A program made the translations under genes and the position numbers. A model generated the notes under the pieces. The model worked only from the letters and a program-made list of their open reading frames with translations, had not been told where the DNA came from and did no database searches. DNA of 64,000 nt from Mytilus californianus (taxonomy: Eukaryota > Mollusca > Bivalvia > Mytilida > Mytilidae), in assembly GCF_021869535.1 (NCBI RefSeq), contig NW_026262712.1, positions 67,798,100-67,862,099 on the forward strand, in the 5' to 3' direction. Shown piece by piece: positions 55,693 to 64,000 of this stretch (the stretch's first letter is position 1; each line of letters opens with the position of its first letter).

Positions 55693-56690
55693 TCCAATAT
55701 CCAAAATCTAAATACATGGTTAGATTCAGCATATCAAAGAACCCCAAGAATTCAATTTTTGACGAAATCAAACAAAGTTTAATTTTGGACCCTTTTGACC
55801 TCAATGTGGACAAAGTTGATAACGGGGCCCAAAAATCAAAAATCTAAATACATGGTTAGATTCAGCATATCAAAGAACCCCATATATTCAATTTTTGTTG
55901 AAATCAAACAAAGTTTAATTTTGGACCCCGATTTGGACCAACTTGAAAACTGGGCCCATAATCAAAAATCTAAATACATGTTTAGATTCAGCATATCAAA
56001 GAACCCTAAGAATTCAATTTTTGTTAAAATCAAACTAAGTTTAATTTTGGACCCTTTGGACCTTAATGTAGACCAATTTGAAAACGGAACCAAAAATTAA
56101 GAATCTAAATACAAGGTTAGATTCGGCATATCAAAGAACCCCAATAATTCAATTTTTGATGAAATCAAACAAAGTTTAATTTTGGACCCTTTTGACCTCA
56201 ATGTGGACAAAGTTGATAACGGGGCCCAAAAATCAAAAATCTAAATACATGGTTAGATTCAGCATATCAAAGAACCCCATATATTCAATTTTTGTTGAAA
56301 TCAAACAAAGTTTAATTTTGGACCCCGATTTGGACCAACTTGAAAACTGGGCCCATAATCAAAAATCTAAATACATGTTTAGATTCAGCATATCAAAGAA
56401 CCCTAAGAATTCAATTTTTGTTAAAATCAAACTAAGTTTAATTTTGGACCCTTTGGACCTTAATGTAGACCAATTTGAAAACGGAACCAAAATTTAAGAA
56501 TCTAAATACACAGTTAGATTCGGCATATCAAAGAACCCCAATAATTCAATTTTTGATGAAATCAAACAAAGTTTAATTTTGGACCCTTTGGACCTCAATG
56601 TGGACCAATTTAAAAACGGGGCCCAAAATCCAAAAACTAAATACACGGTTATATTCAGCATATTAAAGAACCCCATGAAATCAAGAATAA
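55693..56690 (+). repeat. Higher-order tandem repeat, three-monomer unit of 397 bp
   Basis: The phrase AATTTTGGACC recurs at 55781, 55917, 56043, 56178, 56314, 56440 and 56575, giving spacings of 136, 126, 135, 136, 126 and 135. The 397-bp block is thus present twice and the two blocks are almost identical, while monomers within a block differ. The 101-codon frames at 55795 and 56192 are produced by this periodicity. Confidence 0.9.
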
Positions 56691-56766
56691 AACCCCATTG
56701 AAATTGGTCAAGAAATAAGCAATTTATAGGAAGTATCTTCTTTTGCACAATCCTGTGCTATTAAAT

Positions 56767-56965
56767 ATTTCTTGCTATTGCGCAATACTGTACAATTGAC
56801 AATTTCTTGCTATTGCGCAATATTGTGCTATTGGATATTTCTTGCTATTGCGCAATACTGTGCAATTGAAGATTTCTTGCTATTGCGCAATACTGTGCAA
56901 TTGAAGATTTCTTGCTATTGTGCAATACTGTGCAATTGAAAATTTCTTGCTATTGCACAATACTT
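56767..56965 (+). repeat. 35-bp minisatellite containing a TTGCGCAA palindrome
   Basis: About 5.7 units of TTTCTTGCTATTGCGCAATA then CTGTGCAATTGAAGA. The perfect 8-base palindrome TTGCGCAA sits in each of the first four units and is mutated in the last two. Confidence 0.88.
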
Positions 56966-57762
56966 ATTATATAATAATTTACACATCCTGTTTGGTGTGT
57001 ATCTCCTACCATATCATTATTATTTGATTTTAAATATAAATCAGAAATAACCAACTTAAAATGGAAAATTTTAAAAGAAACAAAAAAGGAAAAAAAGAAA
57101 AAAAAGGAAAAAAAAATAAATCCCCCCCCAAAATTTTTTGAACCCCCATTATGATTCATCACCCCCAAACTCAATCCCAGCCTTCCCTTTGTGGTATGGT
57201 ACCTTGCAGTACAATTTCAGAGAGATCCATACACTTGAACACAAGTTATTGTCTGGAAACTAGAAAAAAATGTGTTTTTTGGCCCCTTTTTGGCCCCAAA
57301 TTCCTAAACGTTTAGGGCAATTACCCCCAAACTCAAACCCAGCTTTCCCTTTGTGATATGGAACCTTGTAGTACAATTTCAGAAAGATCCATACACTTAC
57401 ACACAAGTTATTGTCATGAAACTAGAAAAATGCTTGTTTTTTGCCCCTTTTTTGGCCCCTAATTCCTAAAATTTGGAGGCAATTACCCCCAAAATCAATC
57501 CCAGCATTCCTTTAGTGATATGGAACCTTGTGGTACAATGTCAGAGAGATCCATACACTAACACACAAGTTATGTCTGGAAGTTACAAAAATGCTTATTT
57601 TTGGCCCCTTTTTGGCCCCTAATTCCTTTACTGTTATTACCATAACCCCCAAAATCAATCCCAACCTTCCTTTTGTGGTATTGAACCTTGTGGTAAAATT
57701 TCATAAAGATCCATTCACTTAAACTAAAGTTAGAGTGCGAAAACCAATGTGTCTTCGGACGA

Positions 57763-57825
57763 CGCCAGACGACGCCGGACGACGACGACGACGCCGGACG
57801 ACGACGACGACGACGACGACGCCAA
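57763..57825 (+). repeat. GAC/ACG trinucleotide microsatellite
   Basis: GACGACGCC units degrade into uninterrupted GACGAC runs before CCAACGTCATACC, at the right end of the long element C copy. The corresponding position in the nested copy (44889-44905) has only CGTCGTCCGAAGAC. Confidence 0.9.
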
Positions 57826-57869
57826 CGTCATACCAATATACGACCACAAAAATTTGTTTGCGGTCGTAT

Positions 57870-60557
57870 AAAAACGTGTCTTAACACTGGTAAAGGCTAT
57901 TTAACTAAAGAATAAAAATCAATAAATGACCAGCTTAATCTATTAACATGATTCAATCTATGTTCTTTACATGGACTTTTTATGTCTTAAGCTGAAGTTC
58001 ATGCAGTGGCATTCCATGCATATTCGATTAATCTGTCAATTTTTGGACTTTAACTGCTTAGGGCATGTTGCTGATATACCTGCATACATGTAGCTTAGGT
58101 ATTAATATAATTTACAAGAGTAAACGTCGATATACTATCTTCATCAAGCTATGTGTACTTGAAGGCTTACGATCACTCCCTTCCAAAAATGAAAAATAAA
58201 CAAATGTGTATTATCAAAAGACAATGCTATGGCATTTCTTTACCAAATATCTTCAAAATCAGGTGAAAATAGGCCACTGTCTGGTTTACATTGTACAAGC
58301 TTTCTGATCGAATATATTTTTAGGCTGAAAAAAAGTTTAAAATTTAGAAGAAAAGGCCGTTTCTCACCAGTTACCGGTAACATTTTCTTTTGGTTTTGTT
58401 GACATCTGTTGTATCTCAATAATTTCACGGTAGAGATAATAATTTTGCTTGGTAGAATTGCTGGAAATACGCATTGATAGTTTTGTTTATTATCGTTACA
58501 GGAGAATAATTCACTTTAAGTGAGTAAACTCGCATTTTCGAGTATCGACATTACGTTGCACACTCGCTTTTGCGAGTGCGACACGATAAATATCGGAAAC
58601 TTGCGTAACTCATGCAGACCTGCTAAAAAAGCAGTTTCAGTGTCAATACAATTATGTTAGAAACATTTTTGGTGATCCCGACTGGGGTCACGTTGCTCCC
58701 AGTAAATCCACTACTTTGTTTTCCCAGCTGTTTTCGTTATATAACAGTATGCTCTCTCGTTATATGTAGACTAGCCTCAGGGACATTATATGTGAACCTT
58801 TCTAGAAAAAAGCATGCACAGGTAATACCTCGGATGTACTCTAATAAACATGTCATCGCTGTCCCACAGGTGTCCTTGTGCAAAGAAATTTCAAGGTATT
58901 GGTGTACAATGGTGTATGCTCAAATGGTTAACTTAGATAATCAGTTAGAGATAATTAAAGATCCGATTATTTTCAACCACCTACTTATTGAGCGTTTTTA
59001 AAATAATTTAATACTGAATTCAAACAAATAAAAAATATAACCTTTCTATATTTTCTATAATTTAAAAAAATGAAGTTGTGAACGTAACGTAATTGCAATG
59101 AATTATTCGTTTATGGAAATTTTCTTTGACCATTATACGAGTTTATACGTTTATGTAGTTTATTGAATATCGACTCTGAATAAAACTTTGAATCTTTGAA
59201 TCTTGAATCTTGAAACGAGGGTCTGGATTGGAAAAGGGGGGGGGGGACGATCTTAATCCGGTATATTTAGGTTTTGTTTTAAAGTCATTCATCTCTATTT
59301 TAATAAATTTTGCCCATTATTCTCTATTCTTTGTGGTCTATTTTTGTAAAGTCTACTTTTTTTCGCCCTTCTATTCTGCCCTTTTTCCATTCTTCATTCT
59401 GTAAACCCCATTCAGACCCTCATACACGTAATGAAAAATCTAGTACGTAAGTTCTGTTACTAACACTAGTTGACTTGGGTATAGAAAATTTCCATCCGTT
59501 GTCCATCCTTTATTCTGTTATAGCAGAGACATATTATATGTCTCTGGTTAAGTGGTGTATTATTCAACCAGGTATATCGAAAATGCAGGTGAACGGACTA
59601 ATCCTGCGCTAAAATGGGCTCTAATGTATGCGCTCAAATGTCCCAATGTATTTTAAAAAATTTCACTAAAATGTCCTCCGCCCGTGTTTTCCCCGTCCGT
59701 AATATCTTTAACCCTTCCTTGCTGTGTTAGGCAGTTCGGCATCTAGGATTTTTACAAAATTCTAGATTTCCATTACCTTTGGATGATATTACATGTAGAT
59801 ATTAGTATTTACAGAAAAGGAAACTAGCCAAACTTAATAAATGCTGAATAGCAAGATGTCAAAATCCAGTAAAACGCATTTAAGTAAAGTGATAAATATA
59901 TAAATTGCAAATGTTAGTAATTATTAATTGATGTAATTCGTGAAAATAATTCTAAACAGTGTCACAAATGTGAAGGCATTAATACTACTACAAAGACGAT
60001 GTCATTTTATTGCTACAACAAACCACCGATTTAAAAATATACGAAAGAAATAAAGATTAACTTGAAACAAAATATCAGACATTAATGTATACCTTTATTT
60101 TTGTTTTCTGTTAACGGTTCTCGTACCAATTCACGTTGAATTTTAAAATAATTAAGTTGAAAACATTATTTACAAATAAAAAAAAAGATAGAATACTCTC
60201 CTGTTCTTTTGGGCCTTCTGAATAGCATAAGTTATTTCCACGTCTGGAACATCTGCTCCTTTTAAAGTCAAATACATTCTTATTTCAAGAATGAAAAAAA
60301 AAATCAAAAATGAATTGCTGACTGATTTCCACATTTTGACATTTCGGGAGAGTTTTCGTAAGTATTTTTTATTTTTTCTTTGTTCCCTAACAGTCCCAGG
60401 ATTTTGAAGGGGAAAATTAACCCTTTGCAATAAATAAATAAAAACCTTTAACCTACAACATTAGTTATAAGAAAGAAATATATATACAAAGTATTTGCCA
60501 CTGGACTTGTAACAACAAACTTCCAATCAGTCCAAAATGAGTAGAAATGTCAGTTAG
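57870..60557. other. Non-coding stretch, probably intronic
   Basis: 59205-59425 is an R8 repeat copy. The frame 58654-59001 starts in a relic (GGTGATCCCGACTGGGG, as at 52537) and is not recognisable. The minus-strand frame 60170-60430 has a coding-looking end (LKGADVPDVEITYAIQKAQK) but no good splice site. No exon called. Confidence 0.45.
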
Positions 60558-60878
60558 TAAAATTGAGAATGGAAATGGGAAATGTGTCAAAGAGACATCA
60601 ACCCGACCAAAGAGCAGACAACAGCCGAAGTCCACCAATGGGTCTTCGATGCAGCGAGAAACTCCCGCACCTGGCGGCGTGCTTCAGCTGGCCCCTTTCA
60701 CAAAAATGTATACTAGTTTATTGATAGTGGACGTCATTCTTAACTCCGAAATATACACAAGAAATTGAAATTAAAAATCATACAACAGAGGCTCCTGAAT
60801 TGGGAAAGGCGGAAAAATGCAGCGGGGTTAAACATGTTTTTTGAGATCTCAACCCTCCCCCTATACCTCTAGCCAACG
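60558..60878 (-). repeat. Free-standing copy of the Naiad tail (family R6)
   Basis: The reverse complement of about 29175-29500: CAGCGAGAAACTCCCGCACC, CAGCTGGCCCC, GAGATCTCAACCCTCCC, TATACCTCTAGCCAACG. It has no RT or SECIS part, as expected for a severely 5'-truncated insertion or for an independent SINE-like family. Confidence 0.75.
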
Positions 60879-61961
60879 AAATTTGCTTCAGAACGAAATC
60901 CTACTTTTTAATTTTAACTTTTAATAAAATCGCACGAGGACAATAATCAGACAGTCCTATCTCTCTGAAATTAATGCATTAAAGCTCATTTTTAAAAGTA
61001 CAAATGATGCTTGCAACTTGAATTGCTTGGTCTTTCTTCTTCTTCTGTTAGTATTATCCTTCCATTTAGGAACAACAAGAATTTCTTGTATCAATAAACG
61101 TTTATACACTATTTACAGGTTCTCCATATGTCCTCTCAGGGAAATATGTACATGTATACACGACCCAAGAGTCACACATACATTTCCAAATTTGCTCAAT
61201 AATATTCTTTTAAAATCTAAAACCTTTTTGCAACAATCAATGAAATAATAATAATTAAAGATTTAACCGCCGAAACTTTGAAAGTGTACAACTTACACAC
61301 ACACACTTCTGTTAACCCTGTTTACCTGTCGACTTTTGTTTAGAATAGCAGGTGTGCGTTGATCGATATTTACGACATGCAGTCATTCGTTTATAACCCT
61401 TTTATCTCCAACTTCTCCGGGTAATGATTGACAGGTATTGTAATCTATGTAACACATAAATCGGGGTACAATAAAGGTATCATGTTTTAAGTAATTAAAA
61501 ACAATTCACTCTTTATTAGAAGACAAAATTAAAATTAAAACATGTTGAAACTACACAAGTAATTTAATTGACACAATATAAATTTGGTATAAATAAAGAC
61601 GTGTTTATTTTTTTTTTGTATAATTATCTTATTTGCACTCACAAACAGATAGCAAACTTCAGTATCGTAATTGATTTTTAAATCGTAATTTCCAAATATA
61701 AGATTGTCAGCGCGGACTTCGCGGATCAATAGGGACATAATGTAAGTGACAAGTTGTGATCATTTCATTTTTTCCATCAAGGATTTTCCTGAATTTTAAT
61801 GAATGTCCATCTCGGAATCGAGGAATACGCGTTTTTGCAGTATTGCAGTGTAGAAACCTTCCAAATTCTTTAAGTCAAGCCCTTCAAAATTATTCAATAG
61901 TGATATTATCCATATGCTTCTTTGTTTCCGTGACCAATTATTGGCATCGATATGTAATCAC
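60879..61961. other. Non-coding stretch
   Basis: AT-rich with a short (AC)n run at 61293-61306. No gene or repeat recognised. Confidence 0.4.
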
Positions 61962-63598
61962 TTCCATTCATAAATATTTGTAGTTGTGTATTACAATGTT
62001 ACCACGTGTATTTATCTTATCCATTGGTCGTATTTAAATAGATTTTTGTCGAGCCTTCGACTTTAGTCGAAAAAGCGAGACATAGCGATCCTACATTCCG
62101 TCGGCGTCGTCGTCGTCTTCGTCGTCGGCGGCGGCGTCCACAAATATTCACTCTGTGGTTAAAGTTTTTGAAATTTTAATAACTTTCTTAAACTATCCTG
62201 GATTTCTACCAAACTTGGACAGAAGCTTGTTTATGATCATAAGATAGTATCCAGAAGTAAATTTTTTAAAAATAAAATTTCGATTTTTTCTGTATTTTAC
62301 TTATAAATGGACTTAGTTTTTCTGCCGGGAAATATTACATTCACTCTGTGGTTAAAGTTTTTAAAATTTTAATAACTTTCTTAAACTATCCTGGGTTTGT
62401 ATTAAACTTGGACAGAAGCTTGTTTATGATCATAAGATAGTATCCAGAAGTTAATTTTGTAAAAAAATAAATCTATTTTTTCCTTATTTTACTTTTAAAT
62501 GGACTTAGATTTTCTGCCAGGAAACAACACATTCACTCTGTGGTTAAAGTTTTTAAAATTTTAATAACTTTCTTATACTATTTTGATTTGTACCAAACTT
62601 GGACAGAAGCTTGTTTATGATCAAATGCTAGTATCTAGAAGGAATTTTTGTTTTCTTCCAGTTAACATTACATTCAGTCTGCAGTTAAAGTTTTTAAACA
62701 TTTATTAGATTCATAAACTATCCTGGATTTTTACCAAACTTGGACAGAAGCTTCTTACAATCAAAAGATAGTATCAAGAGGAATGTTTTATTGATTTACT
62801 TCCTCATTTTTGTTGAGCCTGCGATTAACAGAAAAAGTAGGCGAGACACTGGGTTCCGCGGAACCCTAACGAATTTTTATAATTGACCAATGAAATTCGA
62901 TATTTAATTCATCAGGAAAGCCATGCTCAAAAACGTTTCGTATATGAATGTCGATCTTTCCCCTTATATACTTAGTTTGAAACCTGCAACACTGATAAAA
63001 GCTTCCATGAAAAAATATTTATAACCATCTAACTCATAGATCTATATTATCTGTTTCTGTCTTAATTTACAGGTAACTATATTTTCAAAAAACATCGTTT
63101 AAACGAAGGGAAATAAGATGGTTAGTTTTAACAGATTCTGTAAACATTGTTTATGTATTCATCTCCTTACAACAATGTTTTTATAACCGTCGCTCACGCA
63201 TCACTGGTTCTATTATTGACAACTCAATACACATCAGTTTTGTCGGACGAACAGGTAATTCCCGTCAAACTAGATAAATCATGTGCATTGATTTAACTGG
63301 AACATTTCAATACTATATATAGCTAACGTTAATAATACACACGTTATCGTTCGCGCGAGTTTAAAGGGACATCATTATCTAAGAGTATGAGAGGGATTAC
63401 GGTAAACGTCTAAAAATACAGCAAACAGCTAAAGTTAAAGACGGACATCTAATTCCCTGTCAAACATCTAATTCTTTGTCAAACATCTATATTTAGAGAT
63501 TACTGGTTATCTTTTAACCATAGTCCATATTTTTAGATGTATTCCAGGCTTCTAGATAATAAGCAGGCGCATTAACCAAATGGCTTTCCCAGTGAAAC
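61962..63598 (-). repeat. Right arm of the large inverted repeat
   Basis: Reverse complement of 48697-49573, interrupted by an R7-type insertion at about 62048-62872. Homology ends sharply at AATGGCTTTCCCAGTG, where a MITE begins. Confidence 0.85.
62048..62872 (+). mobile_element. R7-type element inserted in the inverted-repeat arm
   Basis: Begins GTCGAGCCTTCGACTTTAGT and AAAAGCGAGACA, with a CGTCGTCGTC microsatellite. It then has about four tandem units of roughly 190 bp (ATTCACTCTGTGGTTAAAG near 62147, 62339, 62532 and, diverged, 62671). It ends GCGAGACACTGGG and TTCCGCGGAACCC (a hairpin). ATTTTT flanks both sides and may be the target duplication. No coding frame. Confidence 0.72.
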
Positions 63599-63767
63599 CA
63601 GTGGCGGATCCAGAACTTTTTATAAGGGGGGGCCCACTGACTGCCATAAGAGGGGGCCCGCTACAGTCATGCTTCAGTGATTCCCTATTTAATCAACCAA
63701 ATTTTTCCCACTAAAAAGGGGGGGGGGGGGGGGGGTCCCCCAGGGCCCCACCCTGGATCCGCCTATG
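63598..63767 (+). mobile_element. Short TIR element (CAGTGGCGGATCCAG family), second copy
   Basis: Ends CAGTGGCGGATCCAG and CTGGATCCGCCTATG are near-inverted. The interior includes a 20-base G-run (63718-63735) and GTGATTCCCTATTTAA. Opposite orientation to 52907-53046. Confidence 0.68.
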
Positions 63768-64000
63768 CAAACAATTTATTTTTAATGAAAGCTTAGATGC
63801 TAGTGAACATGGCGAGGTTTGAACATCCACTTAGAAGTTGATATCAAAAGCATATTATCTTTTTACTATCATTATACATGATGTTCACTACAGGATAAAA
63901 ACATTTATATGATTTAATAATCATCAAATGAATACTCTCCCAAAAGACCAACGTTTCATTTATTTTTTTATTTCAAATAATTTCTTCGTTTACACAATGA
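63768..64000. other. Window end, nothing recognised
   Basis: AT-rich sequence without repeat or coding signal. Confidence 0.5.

Larger units (their letters stand above)
55497..57869 (+). mobile_element. Element C, long copy with satellite-like interior (2.37 kb)
   Basis: Left end GCAGCTTGATACGACCGCA (ATACGACCGCA at 55516-55526) and right end TGCGGTCGTAT (57859-57869) are exact inverted repeats over 11 bp. In order: a unique part, about 130-bp tandem units (55693-56690), 35-bp units (56767-56965), four about 145-bp units (57180-57720: TTGTGGTA.GG.ACCTTG, TTTTTGGCCCC), and a GAC/ACG microsatellite (57763-57825). No transposase frame. Confidence 0.72.

Noticed and set aside
55795-56497. Two identical 101-codon open frames taken as duplicated genes
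   Set aside because: They are generated by the 397-bp higher-order repeat and have no domain, start context or codon bias.
58654-59001. 115-codon open frame as a gene
   Set aside because: It begins in a repeat relic (also at 52537) and continues in sequence with no domain or splice signals.
60170-60430. Minus-strand exon candidate ending LKGADVPDVEITYAIQKAQK
   Set aside because: It looks partly coding, but the acceptor is weak, the frame ends in low-complexity sequence and no partner exon is visible.
1-64000. CRISPR arrays, bacterial operons or a prophage
   Set aside because: The sequence has spliced exons and animal retroelements; the tandem repeats lack regular unique spacers.
1-64000. 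tRNA, rRNA or snRNA genes
   Set aside because: I saw no convincing A/B-box pair or rRNA core by eye. A covariance-model scan would be needed to exclude them.

Overview
The window is AT-rich, intron-rich metazoan DNA packed with interspersed repeats. Several repeat families (the one opening with GAAGATGTGGTATGA, the CTCCGGAAGGGTAAG family, the element with AGCTCACC/GGTGAGC ends) are ones I associate with marine mussels. I therefore infer a bivalve, probably Mytilus or a close relative. There are no bacterial operons and no CRISPR. Most long open frames are incidental or belong to retroelements.

Host genes. (1) About 1.2-11.28 kb, + strand: the 3' exons of an ETS-domain transcription factor of ESE (ELF3/EHF/ELF5) type. 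Five exons have consistent splice phases; the last two carry the whole ETS domain and the stop. (2) 43.0-48.24 kb, + strand: the first two coding exons of a p120/delta-catenin (CTNND/ARVCF) family gene, the N-terminal coiled coil, separated by a 5.07 kb intron. The gene probably continues past the window. (3) Weaker terminal-exon candidates at 24467-24590 (+) and 32290-32433 (-).

Main discovery. Three copies of a Penelope-like retroelement lie at 17.68-19.55, 25.80-29.50 and 33.82-34.94 kb. The fullest copy has permuted order: GIY-YIG endonuclease, then a CxC linker, then RT, which is the Naiad architecture. Its reading frame is interrupted, apart from two small frameshifts, only by TGA codons. 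Three of these sit where Cys is expected in the endonuclease zinc-binding region and one sits in the RT fingers. The first copy adds another TGA where the two sister copies have Cys. About 50 bases after the stop codon, both complete 3' ends carry a hairpin with every hallmark of a type II SECIS element. The family therefore looks like a multi-selenocysteine selenoprotein retrotransposon. Naiad selenoproteins are, to my knowledge, already reported from clams and spiders, so the architecture is known; this mussel-type copy set with its SECIS is the part to verify.

Region by region. 0-11.3 kb: ETS exons with intronic repeats, a 246-bp MITE with perfect 34-bp inverted ends, and an odd CGTAA/TTACG-rich block. 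11.3-17.6 kb: intergenic, repeats only. 17.6-19.6 kb: rearranged Naiad copy 1. 19.9-22.0 kb: a 1.07-kb direct tandem duplication. 25.8-29.5 kb: Naiad copy 2. 31.05-31.98 kb: tandem repeats. 33.8-34.9 kb: dead Naiad copy 3. 36.06-38.73 kb: LTR-like sequence with a tRNA-Pro-type primer-binding site, a small secreted-protein-like frame, and an identical 94-bp repeat downstream. 40.6-42.7 kb: a terminal-inverted-repeat element interrupted by a 1,255-bp hAT-like element with a 7-bp target duplication. 43.6-46.05 kb: three transposons nested one inside another within the catenin intron. 48.7-63.6 kb: a pair of inverted repeats about 12.4 kb apart, enclosing a 2.4-kb element whose core is a three-monomer higher-order tandem repeat.
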